Of a DNA stretch of 64,000 nt, positions 48,696 to 59,233 are shown in pieces. The notes under the pieces were generated by a model that saw only the letters and a list, made by a program, of their open reading frames with translations, was not told the DNA's origin and searched no databases. Source of the DNA: Botryotinia globosa (Eukaryota > Ascomycota > Leotiomycetes > Helotiales > Sclerotiniaceae); assembly GCA_014898425.1 (NCBI GenBank), contig RCSZ01000003.1:2852001-2916000 (forward strand), written 5' to 3'. The position numbers were made by a program, and so were the translations under genes. The first letter of the stretch is position 1, and every line of letters begins with the position of its first letter.

Positions 48696-50669
48696 TCACA
48701 CCACTTGCTGACCTCTCTCAGCAACAACCCATCCCGTTTCCTCGTACTTCTTTATTCTTCTTATGATCTCCTCCACATCCTTCCAAATCCTCGCTCTGTT
48801 TTGTAATCCTTTCAATCTTCCCTCCTTAAATCCTTTAGTAATTCCCATACACAACTGATACCAATCCAATTTCTTCGTATCAATCTCACCCTCAAACCCA
48901 GTCTTCAACGCTCCTTCAATACTCTCATCAAATACGGGCTCAGCAGCTTTCCATTCCTCGTACAAACCGGGAAGTTCTTCACAAATAAGTGGACGCAATG
49001 CCACTAATTCCTCATTGTGCTCCTTTCGTCGTTTTTCACGAGACTCGAGGATCGCCCCAGAAACTGTAGCCCAGAAAGATGGAGGTGTAGAATCGTATAT
49101 CTCCCACAACCAAGGCATTTCAGAAATGACAAGTTTATAGAAAAACCCTTGAGAAAGTCGAGTAAAAGCCCTGGATACGAGACGAATGGAGGCAATATCT
49201 TTGGATGAAAGATACGATATAATCTCATCTTGAAGTTCCTGCGACAGCTTGAGGAATGGATCGTGAGAATCAATACGTGGAGATCGTCGGAGTCGAGGCT
49301 CCGAAGGGCGAATAGGGAAGGCTGGCGAGCTGAGGGAGAAATGTGAATTTTTAGTTATTGCTGATTGAAAGACAGAGCGCAAAGCTGGTATGAAGACAGG
49401 ATTTGCGACGAGCCATTCTGTGCCACGACTATGGTTCCACCATTGTTCACTGCAGTGACGCACAGCTTGATCACGAGGAAAGTCAGTGTCATATTTGTAG
49501 CAGGACTCCTCATCGCGCCAGTTCATTAGATCTTGAATAGAAGTCTGATTGAAACTATGCCGTGGTGCATGTTTATAGACCTCGAGACAAGTTGGATGAA
49601 ATGGCATTGCCACTTCGCGAGTATTTGGAGGCACCTGTAGATCACGAGGTCAGTTTCCAAAACCTATATTCTTAAGATAATGGTGTGTGAATAGAATATT
49701 CAAAATTCTAAGAAGCAGTATGGTCATGAGAACATGATTGATTCTTAGAATTGATGGTAACATCTTCTTTGTTTGAGATCATGAAGATTTGAAAAGACTT
49801 ACTTGCCAAATCACAGTATCTGCTAATACATCGTTGGCGAGTCCATGACGGGCTGGCGTTAATATTATGTCACCCATGTCCCGTGAAGGTACATGATCAC
49901 CAATACCGGAAAGAAAGACATCCCCCTCGAGTTCAAAATCTTAGTCATTAGGGCTAGGACTCCAGTCATTACCCTTGTAAACAAGGCATTGTGCCGTGGT
50001 ACAACCTCTCATTTCTTGAGTAGTGATGAAATTGCCATTATATGCTTTGCTTCCTGAGCATTTGGGACCTGGCAGATGTCTGAATTTATTTTCTCACTGC
50101 ACACTTTGTGCTTCTTCATTAGTCATCATAATCTTCTCGAGTTTCGGAGAATTTAGCATCTTGTGTTGATCGAATTCTGATAACCATTCGTGATACAGCC
50201 TTGTTTCCTCATCTGAGTCGAAATCACCATCACCGTCGTGGTCATCAGTTCCCATTTCACTGCCTATCTGGGCGTTCTGGCGGTCTTCCAGCGTTGAAGA
50301 TGCTTCCGAAACATGGCCTTTGAAGGAACACTCATCCACGTCTGAATCATACTCCAAAAGCTCATCATCCGATGCACTTTCATAGGAATACGACAAACTA
50401 TCATCTTCAACTATGGGTGCACTATCCTCGTAAAAAGGTATCTCGTTTTGCATATTGCGCTCTCCATTTTGTTCTGGAATCGATTCTGTACGATAGAGCA
50501 AACATCCGTACTCGGTACCACAATTTTCATCCCCAGCCTCATACCCCCCATCCCGATTATACCAGGAAGCACTTTCGTCATCAATTTCATCTGGAGTTCG
50601 ATCTCGTCCTATATTGAAGCTAACACCACAGATTTGACATGGAATCTCTGAGTAACCTGAAGTCGACAT
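48696..50669 (-). pseudogene. F-box protein gene with two in-frame stop codons
   Basis: Exon 1 (50669-49803) starts MSTSGYSEIPCQICGVSFNI, a typical opening of a large ascomycete F-box family with a Cys pair. Exon 2 (49634-48696) carries the F-box (LSQELQDEIISYLSSKDIASIRLVSRAF). The 168-nt intron has GT...AG ends. Exon 1 reads in one frame for 289 codons except TGA at 50096-50094 (SVQ*ENK) and TAA at 49943-49941 (SPND*DFELEG). Both interrupt text that continues without frame change and with family-like motifs (GPKCSGSKAYNGNF, RGCTTAQCLV, GIGDHVPSRD). Without the stops the protein would be about 600 residues. It would act as a substrate adaptor of an SCF ubiquitin ligase. The segment 49634-48696 alone is open. 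Confidence 0.75.
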
Positions 50670-51342
50670 GGTTAATGTTTTAGAAGTAGCATGCGTAAGT
50701 AGTTCTAGCCGAACTTACCCATCTTAAATGTTGAAATTAAGTGAAATTCGAGACAATTTTCAATGGACAACAAACAATTGACGGAATTTCTGGATATAAA
50801 AAGAAGAAAGCAACAAGCGATAAGAGGGTATCTACTTAGTGGTCGCTAATAAGCTTATTTAAATAAGTTTTAGCAACCCCGGAATCTGGGTAGATTGAAG
50901 ATCCACTCTAGGCTACTGCTAAGGATCTTTAGGCAGTGTATCCACAACATTCTAGGGCCTCTCGGGCCTCAGACACTATTTATCTTGTTAGTACCAGATA
51001 TAGCTACTTTGCCTGTACACCGACTTAGAAAAATGTTGCTAACTGAATCTAGATACGAGCCAGTTCCTCCTCGATGTGTGATTTTGCAAGTTATCATTCC
51101 TCACTCCCACCACTGATGAAGATAGTGTCATGTCGAGGTTTCCTTTCTGGCAGGTTCATCAATTCTCATCTCCACTCACTCGCAGTCTGAACACACCACT
51201 ATAACAGACTGTTGCAAACCTGGAATTCTGGAACCAATCCTCTCTGCTCAGTTCAAATGCATTTAAGTGCAATCGAAAGTGTCAATAAGGTCACCTAATT
51301 TCCAGTCGCCTCGACATAACCTAAAGTTGGTCCCTCCCACAA
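50670..51342. other. Intergenic, nothing recognised
   Basis: Promoter side of the F-box gene and 3' side of the MATE-like gene. A 73-codon plus frame (50895-51116) has no domain. Confidence 0.45.
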
Positions 51343-53126
51343 TCAACCCACCACTAATCTCCCCCTCCTCAATCCCCAATACCACGCCCCAAGTACCACA
51401 CCCACATTCAGAAAATCAAAAACCAGCGCCCCCCCAAAGATAATCCCATCATACGTCCACGCATTCTCGCTCGTCATGTGAATTCTACTTACCGCAATTG
51501 CCCAAGGTAACATCCATAATAAGTTACTTCCCAGACTCTGCACAAAATAAAGCTTCGGGACAGTAGCCAGGAGAATAGCGGCAAGCTGTGTGGTGACGGC
51601 GTAGAAAATATAACACCAGTCGATTGTTCTCCACATGTGTTCTGTGATTTTTGCTACAGCTGCGGATTCGGAGAGGTAGAAAGAAAATTTGCGGATGCCC
51701 CAGAGGGACAGGAAGATACAGAACAGGCCTTCTATGAGAAGCGCAATGACACTGGATACCAGCGCGTAGTGAACAATTTCTGTGACTATCAGTATTATCT
51801 CCTCTCTCAACTCTATTCCCATAGATGGAGCTTAAGACCTACTTATAACATCCGCCCTCTCAGCTCTCGGCTTCCTGGTCTCAATCCCAACACTCTTTCT
51901 CCAAGCCCCCCACGCGTGACCCACGAAGGTCGATGTAGATGCCTGCAACGCGTTCACAGGAACCATAACAATACCCCATCGGATATTATTGAAAACACCC
52001 CATGCAGTAGCATAATCAAGACCCATAGATACAATCCCATGGATAAGCCATAGGTAAATCGCATTGCGGAGAGCGGATTCGAGGAATGTCCACTTTCCTG
52101 GTTTGAAGAGAGTTTTGAGTGCTAAAATGCTGATTCTGGGTTTTGGCTCGGTTGCGTTTCTTGAATCGCATGGTGACAGTGACCCCGATGGAGACGCCGG
52201 CAAAGATGCGGGTGTAATGGGAGGTGAAGAAGTAGACCGTTGCATTCTCAAAGCAAGATAAATAAAATATAGCAAGCCACATCCTGCAGAAGCGAGATCA
52301 CATGTCATCCTGATCAACGCCTGTGTATTGACTGTTGGTGTGAAAGAGCCTACATGGAACCTCGAAATGATAAGCAAGTCCAGCATAATATTCACCGCAA
52401 ATTGTACCGAACTGATCAACAGCGGTACATCCGGATGATCCAATGCTCGTGTTGAATTTGCGACTGCAGTGCTCATCGCACTAGATAAAGCTTGTACTGA
52501 CGAGATTCTCACATATGTAAGACTAGCTTTTCTGACAATCTCAGGTACGAAAGCCGCAGCGAGATGTTCGGCACTTGCGAGAAAAATCATCATGAGCAGA
52601 GTGCCGAATAGAATTTGGAAGCAAATGAGGGTGTAGGTAAGTGTTAATCGTGAACGGAGACTTCGATTTGATTCATCAGCTATGATAACCCAGACGGCTC
52701 GAGGGAGCCCTTCATTGAGTACCTCTACTATAACGCCGATATAGGTGTATACATCTGTGGTTGCCACTTGGGTAGAATCGATGTTGGCTACCCATAGTTT
52801 GCTGAGGGTGGAGTAAAGAGCTGGTAGGATGAAAGCTCCCGTGTTGAACAGAAGGGATCCAGGATATCTGTGAGGTATTAGTACTACTGAATGAGACGAG
52901 AGATGATGGACACAGCTCACGTTTCCCGGTCAAAAATACTTCTCCATTGAGAAAGAAATTCCGTGATATATCTCCATTTGCTATCGAAAACCGTGACGCT
53001 TTCTTCTTGTAATCTTACCACCCCTTCAGATTCTTCGTCCACTCTCCCGACCGCCGCACTTAATCCGTCATCTTTCGTCGGTATCATCCTGTATCTAACT
53101 TTGGAAGATGAAGAAGACGAACTCAT
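51343..53126 (-). CDS. MATE-like multi-TM transporter
   Basis: Three exons on the minus strand (53126-52921, 52867-51843, 51785-51343) with introns of 53 and 57 nt give 557 residues. The start is the ATG in [16 protein letters not shown]; an upstream TTG is not needed. A polar N-tail of about 70 residues is followed by roughly 11-12 hydrophobic helices arranged as two halves. They are separated by a Ser/Pro-rich loop (near [15 protein letters not shown]). The repeated pattern ([21 protein letters not shown]...; [12 protein letters not shown]) and the size fit the MATE/MOP flippase superfamily in a fungus-specific branch that I recall only as hypothetical proteins. A polar-organic cation or lipid substrate cannot be inferred. 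Confidence 0.72.
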
Positions 53127-53777
53127 GTTGAGCAACGTGAACTATTAACCATCCTTATCACTGCCATTTTTAAAATAGGGAATGAGGGGAAATCTACAAA
53201 TGGCCCATTGAGGAAGAAGCATCGTGATGCTACTTTTGATTGTGGCTTTATGCAAGGAAATGTCGTAACGATTGACAAACCAATGAGATTTCTGAAATGG
53301 ATTGTGGTGGTGTCTTCATTTGTGATGTTTCTACTTTACGATTCTGCACCTTTGGTTTGCTAAGATCTTTGGGTGATTCTGGACAATCACATTCAGATAC
53401 ACAATCAAAACGTTACATCGAGGACTGACAAGCATTTTGGGGTCGGAAGACGAAACTTCTGTATTTGTCCAAATGATACCGCGATGATTGATTCTCTGCT
53501 TGCAATGTGGGTTGTTTTAAGGAAACTTCCTCTGCACAAAGAATGCCACGACATATGCACTGGAATATGTGTCATCTCCTATTTGACAAATCTCGTGATA
53601 TCTACTAGTAACATCACCATTCATCTCGAGGAAACCCGATGATAATGGATTCAATAAGTATTATTCAACCACAAAAGAAATGTGAGACATCTCGATAGGC
53701 CAGGAAACCAGTTAGAATATCCTCGAATACCCCACTATCGATATAAGCTTAAGCTTACTTGGAAAATTCACAAACAG
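53127..53777. other. Intergenic, nothing recognised
   Basis: Promoter side of the MATE-like gene. One 89-codon plus frame (53373-53642) without a domain. Confidence 0.45.
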
Positions 53778-53811
53778 CTTTGTACAGAGCCCGAAGTCCG
53801 GGCGTACAAAG
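53778..53811. repeat. Compact GC-rich hairpin
   Basis: The arm CTTTGTAC (53778-53785) pairs with GTACAAAG (53804-53811). The inner arm GCCCG (53789-53793) pairs with CGGGC (53799-53803), leaving a 5-nt loop and a 3-nt bulge. It lies about 110 bp left of the inverted-repeat element, next to the AT-rich border. Confidence 0.7.
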
Positions 53812-53923
53812 TATGTACGTGTACGGTATTGTAGCCAATAAAGAGTCGCTTATAGTCAGGGGCTCAATTGCGGGGTTCCACCTACTAAGTTCTTTAACAA
53901 CTGACCTTATCGCTGTCATAATA

Positions 53924-54955
53924 CCGAGGTCTATTTGATCGATATGGCCAAAACCCTAAAAATAGATTTTTGCCTAAGTTAAAAATATATTTAGAATTTA
54001 GTATTATATTTATAATATTATAAAGTATTCAATTCAATATACAACCTCAAAGAAATTAATAAGATGAAAATAAAAGAGATTATTAGACTAGATACTAGTA
54101 ATGAATTAATTAGATGTAATATAGTATAAAGACTTTTCGTTAATTCTTTTAAAACTAAGTTATGAAAATCATATAATTTATATATATGTGCGGGCTCCCT
54201 TCGATACGCGATATGCCCGAGGGCCTACTATCATGTATCCACCCCTTGAGTCCTATATTCTATAACCGTAATAGCGATTTAATTATTAATTAGTATTTAA
54301 AAAATCGATTTATATGAATCTTTTTCAATTATCTCGAAAATTGAACTTTACATTCAATATAAAAGTATTTAAATAATAAAAGATAAAATATTAAGATTGA
54401 ATTATTATTAAAATTTATTAAAATATCTTTAAGTGAATTAAATATACATTTCGATTTTTTGAATTTAAATTAATAAATAATTATACTTTTTATTCTTTTA
54501 AATATTTTTTCAAAATTGTATGTTAAATTGACTAATCTTTTAATGTTATAGAAATTGATTAAAGCTATATTAGGTATATAGTCTAATGAATAAAGATAAA
54601 TGAGATAAGGAATCCTTATTAATGTTTATTTTTCATTATTCAAAGATTTATATATAAAGAGAAAACTATTCAAAAAAGATTATATAATAAAATTTAAATG
54701 TTAGTATATTTTTATAAGAAATTCTAAAATAATTTTTTAAAATCAAACTAATAATATTAATATTAATAATAAAAACTTTCTAATAATATCACAGCATTTT
54801 TTTTATAAAAAGATTATAATCTATATAGTTCTATATCATACAATTTTTCTTTTCAAGATTTCTATAACCACACTATACAAATCATAGAATTTCTTTTTGC
54901 ATTAGTCAGAAATCTATTTTGGGGGTTTTGATCATATCGATCAAATCGGCCTCGG
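53924..54955. mobile_element. TA-flanked inverted-repeat element, 1,032 bp, RIP-degraded
   Basis: The ends are inverted copies over about 75-80 bp. Left is CCGAGGTCTATTTGATCGAT and right (inverse) is CCGAGGCCGATTTGATCGAT, both continuing through CAAAACCC and AAATAGATTT. TA dinucleotides flank it (53922-53923 and 54956-54957). The interior is AT-rich, without a readable transposase, apart from a GC island at about 54188-54250. The TA duplication fits a non-autonomous Tc1/mariner-superfamily derivative; the superfamily is inferred. A second, truncated copy lies at 19137-19234. Confidence 0.82.
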
Positions 54956-55245
54956 TACATAAGCTCTGAACCTCTAAAGATTTTGTATCGCCGACGACTA
55001 CCAGATTTTAGCTTTTGATTAGTATTTATGATGGATTTGATCTCAAGCTATATGCAGGATGCATACAATCTCCGAAACGGCTTTAAGGCGGGGAAGCTGT
55101 TTCCTTTATCTTTGCTCTGAGGTCTGGCCACATTCCAAAGAAAACACATCATTCCTTCCCTCCTCCTTCCAAAGTAATAAATACAACCAAGCTTCTCTCC
55201 TCTCTTGTTTCCACAAGCACAACAACAAATCCACTCAGCCAACTC

Positions 55246-56406
55246 ATGAACACCATAGCCATCCTCCCAGCCACTCTAAAAAACAAAGCTCAAGCCCTCA
55301 TCTCTACAATGTCCCTCCCCAAAACCTACAAAGCTGCTATTTTCGAAAAAGCCGACAGTCCACTCGTTATCAAAGACGTCGAGCTCAGACAGCCATCCGC
55401 AAATGAAGTTCTCGTGAAAGTCATTGCATGCGGAGTATGTCACTCCGACGCCGTCGTTCAATCCGGTGGCTTCAGAAACGGGTTTCCGATCATCCCGGGC
55501 CATGAGATAATTGGTACTGTTGCTGCTGTTGGAGAAGGTGTTCAGAAATGGAAAGTTGGGGAGAGAGTAGGAGGTCCTTGGCATGGAGGTCATGATTCCA
55601 CTTGTAAACAGTGCAATCGAGGACAATTGTATGTTTTCTCTCTCGCTATTATCTTTCTTTTCTGCTATATGGATTGTGATTTGCTAACGATTTGATCTCG
55701 CAGTCAAATGTGTTCCAATGGTGCCATTAATGGTGTTACTCGCGACGGAGGATACGCTGAATATGTTCACCTTCGAAGCGAAGCCGTAGTAAGAGTTCCA
55801 GAAGATGTCGATCCTTATGAATATGCCCCAATTCTCTGCGCCGGTATTACCGTCTTCAACAGTATGAGAAAATTACAGATTACACCTGGTGAAGTTGTTG
55901 CTATTCAAGGATTGGGCGGATTGGGCCATTTGGCTGTACAGTATGCAGCTAAGATGGGATTCAAGGTTGTCGCTATCAGTGGTGGGGACAAGAAGAGAGA
56001 TTTTGCCCATAAGTTGGGCGCTCATGAGTATATTGACGCATCAAAGGATGATCCCGTCAAGAAATTGACCCAAATGGGAGGAGCAGCCTTGATTGTTTGC
56101 ACGGCTCCAAACCCAAAGTCTATCTCCCCCTTGACTGGTGGGTTGGGTGTGGGTGGAAGGTTGCTCATTTTGGCTCCTTGTGGTGGTGTGGAGATCAACT
56201 CGATGGATCTCATCGTGAAGGCGGCTTCAGTTTGCGGTTTCCCAGCTGGTCATGCATTGGATTGTGAGGAGGCTATTGAGTTCACCAAGTTGCATAATGT
56301 CAATTGCATGGTTGAGAAATTCCCATTGAAGGATGTCCAGAAGGCTTATGACCACATGTTAAGTGGTGATGCTAGGTTCAGAAGTGTTTTGGTCATGGAT
56401 CAATAA
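55246..56406 (+). CDS. Zinc-dependent alcohol dehydrogenase (MDR family)
   Basis: Two exons (55246-55628, 55704-56406) with a 75-nt intron give 361 residues. MSLPKTYKAAIFEKADSPLV at residue 22 is the usual family start. The first 21 residues (MNTIAILPATLKNKAQAL...) are a basic amphipathic extension that could be a mitochondrial signal; ATG at 55309 is the alternative start. Catalytic zinc ligands are in ACGVCHSD and PGHEI. The structural-zinc lobe is only partly cysteine-rich (CKQCNRGQFQMC). The cofactor fold GLGGLGHLAVQYA is intact. It oxidises or reduces primary alcohols or aldehydes with NAD(P)(H); the substrate is unknown. It lies 290 bp downstream of the inverted-repeat element. Confidence 0.93.
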
Positions 56407-57745
56407 GTGTTTACGGAGAAACGAAGAAATGAATGACGGAATGGGAAAACTTCAAGGCGATCTGTCGCTTGATATTCAAAAATGCAAAGGCTAACGGAAC
56501 GAAGATTCAATCAAGTAGTTATTAGGTTTTCAATATCATAATATCATTAAGTTTCGGAAGGAAAATTAACATCTGCTCTGCTTCAAAATCTTTGTGAACA
56601 TTTCAACTTCTGCCTCGAAAATCTGCCTGATTAGTGGTCTTGCCAGTGAAAAATCAATTCCTGTAATATGATAGCCTGATGTTGACCTTCCAAATGAGGA
56701 AGTTTATAAGACTGGCGAGCTTGGAATTGAATTCATAAGTCATGGATGTCTTTTCGAGTTTCAAATGAGGAAAATCAATCACCCTATTCCTACTTCCTCC
56801 AGCGAGTTCTTAAAATATCTCCAACCTATGTACCTAGGTACTAAGTGCATTCTTTGGTAAGCAAAGAGAGCATCCATCCTAATTACAATTTGACTCGAGT
56901 CAACCGTCGCGATTTTATACTTTCAGATGTGCAACAAAGACCATAGTGAGTTATTTAAGTATCCAATCAGTCGAAGGGCAAGTTAACTAGAGCGATTTTG
57001 ATATTCCAGACGTGCAACGAAACGGTCCGCTGAACCATTCACATAGCTGGAAATCTATAGATGGGGAAGTGACTTAAATCTTTTAGTCTGGAATTGGAGG
57101 AGGATTTGCTATCACCCGCAGGATCAACACCCAATCAACTAGGCTGGACTGTATCCTGTCTGCGATGTAGTTTAAGTCGTAGGGGGAAGACGCGATCCAA
57201 AGATACCTGTCAAGACTGGCGAGCGAATAGCATCTGAATCGCATCTTGAACGTGTGTCGAAATCAATCAATTAAACTTTGTGTAACCGTTCACCCGCTGC
57301 CTTGCCTTATCCTGGCTGATATACTAAAGTCCAATCATTCACCGCCAGCAGCTCATCAAACAATTCCTTCAAAACCTTGAATCAAATGCGATAATGATTA
57401 TCATAATACAAGCATTTGAGGCTGATGTTCATTTATCTATTGGTTGTATAATACAGGAAAGAGGTGATCGCTGACGTCGCACAACTGACGTCATTGTAAG
57501 CACCCCCTGTTTCCTCGAGAGAAACTTGGCAAGAAGCGAAATTCTTATGATGATGGGAAGAAGGATTGAATGGGAGAAAGGAGATAAGTTTCACGAAACT
57601 GCTCGTATTCTTGGAGAAATTTCTCATCATCAAATCATCAAGAATAATAGACACTATAAGCTTCCGCCAAGTCATATACTCCAAATATTCATTTCTATCC
57701 TTGAACAAATATCAAACCTCAAAACAATCCATACCAAACATCAAA
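56407..57745. other. Intergenic
   Basis: No gene was recognised. Two motifs TTCAGATGTGCAACAAA and CAGACGTGCAACGAAA (about 56932 and 57006) belong to the recurrent TTGTTGCAC set. A GACGTCGCACAACTGACGTCA stretch near 57471-57490 contains two GACGTC/TGACGTCA-like palindromes, resembling bZIP/CRE sites (inference). Confidence 0.45.
57470..57494. promoter_or_regulatory. Paired CRE-like TGACGTC motifs
   Basis: The text reads CTGACGTCGCACAACTGACGTCA, two copies of CTGACGTC spaced 15 bp apart (start to start). The TGACGTCA core is the classical bZIP (CREB/ATF) site. It lies about 255 bp upstream of the start of the coiled-coil protein gene at 57746. Function is inferred from sequence only. Confidence 0.5.
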
Positions 57746-58297
57746 ATGCCTCTTTTCGGTCGCCATCAAGAAGAGTATGAGCCAGAGCCAGTCGTGGAAG
57801 AGCCCAAGCGAAGCTCGTCTATCTTCCATCGTAACCGTGCTGAGTCTGTCTCACCATCGGAACGTTCCATGTCCACCGTCTCCTCCACTCCATCTCACAG
57901 TAGTCGCAATCGCGGATTCTTACACAAGAATCGAGGAGTTCAAGACCCAGTTATCGCAGCTGCTGAGCAAAGAATCATTAATGCTGAACAAATGGAGAGA
58001 GAAGCCGACAGAGCATTGATCAATGCTCGAGAGGCGGTGGCAGAGGCAAGAGAACATATGAGACAACTCAAGTTGGAGATGGAAGCACAGTAAGTCATTC
58101 AAACTTTGAAGATAGTAAAAGCACAAGATACTAATCAGTTGTGTAGAGCAAAAGCATTGAAGGTTCGACAAGGACAAGCGAACAACATTTACAAGAGAGC
58201 CAAGCCTCTTGGTCGTAAGTGACTATCTTGACACCATTCCTTTTTAGAACATTATCGCTGACAATGGTCATTAGGTCATCAAGTCCCAGGCTTGTGA
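57746..58297 (+). CDS. Small conserved coiled-coil protein
   Basis: Three exons (57746-58089, 58147-58214, 58275-58297) with introns of 57 and 60 nt give 144 residues. The start MPLFGRHQEEYEPEPVVEEP follows CAAAATG. Residues 20-65 are Ser/Arg-rich and probably disordered. Residues 70-130 form one long amphipathic helix (AAAEQRIINAEQMEREADRALINAREAV), likely a coiled coil. The end is KPLGRHQVPGL. I recall this as a conserved ascomycete small protein without assigned function. The N-terminal GRH and C-terminal GRH motifs are echoed at both ends. Confidence 0.82.
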
Positions 58298-59233
58298 GGA
58301 GTATCATATCCAATGTGACACTTGTCACGAATTGAAATATACTCTTTACGATAATCTGTATGAATATTGAGCAGGATCGGTGTTGGAGAGGATGTTTGTT
58401 TTTTCAGCGTGGAGTTGACAGGAGCAAGTGAGCCTTTTGGAAATATGGCTGGGGTAGAAACAACCAATGACTGTACTATTATTATGATCATGATGAGAAC
58501 GGATGCCATTGATACGAATTCTTTTGAAACAGGGCGATAACGTAGTTTTGGCTGATGATGTCTTTGCAGACATTTCATCGTGTTGGCCTCGTGTGTAGTT
58601 GCTATCATTTCTCCTTGAATATTGTGAGCAGAAGCATGCCGTCGATATCAAGTGAGAGTCAACATTTTCGTAGGTTTGGCAAGAAATGATGCTATTCCCG
58701 AAAATGAATGTTGTGATGATGGGATGGGTGAGAATGACAAACATGCAATGCAGCATTGGACTGAATAAAGAGAAACTTCTCGGAAAGGCACATGATCACA
58801 TGATCACATGATCACATGACATGACCCCGCGCCTCCGCCTTTTTTTTTGGAAACAACCTTAGTTCTCAAATGGGGTAAGACTTATCTTGGCGCTCCCCCC
58901 AAGATCACCGGAGAACAGGAACACGAGGACTCTTACAAGTTACAACCCTCGCAAGCTTCAATTCTGAATCATAATCTGTTCCCGTTCCCGTTCCTTTCTT
59001 TTCCTTTCCTCCTTTCCTTTGCTATGTGACCTCGTGGACAACTTCATTGTCATTGTCATTGTCATTTTCTTCTTCTTCTTTGCTCGAATGTATATGGCTT
59101 CATCTCCTAAGGTTATTTGAATAGAAGGATAAAGAGGCCCTGCTTGTTGGAATAGTTGCTTTCCTTTTGTTTCAATCGCATTTCGTACATATTACTGCTA
59201 CTCTCTGGTCAGCGGTGAGGAGAAGCGTCAATC
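58298..59233. other. Intergenic with short tandem repeats
   Basis: Contains the CATGATCA array at 58789-58822, a TTTTTTTT run at about 58840, and CATTGT repeats (59041-59066) followed by a TTC run shortly before the GH76 gene. No extra gene was recognised. Confidence 0.5.
58789..58822. repeat. CATGATCA tandem array
   Basis: Three full copies and one partial copy of the octamer CATGATCA follow each other. Each copy contains the palindrome TGATCA and forms CACATG E-box-like junctions. It sits about 410 bp upstream of the GH76 start. Confidence 0.85.

Noticed and set aside
49919..49954. Micro-intron removing the TAA of the F-box gene
   Set aside because: The only GT...AG pair around the stop would give an intron of about 33 nt, shorter than any other intron here. 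It would also delete family-like coding text.
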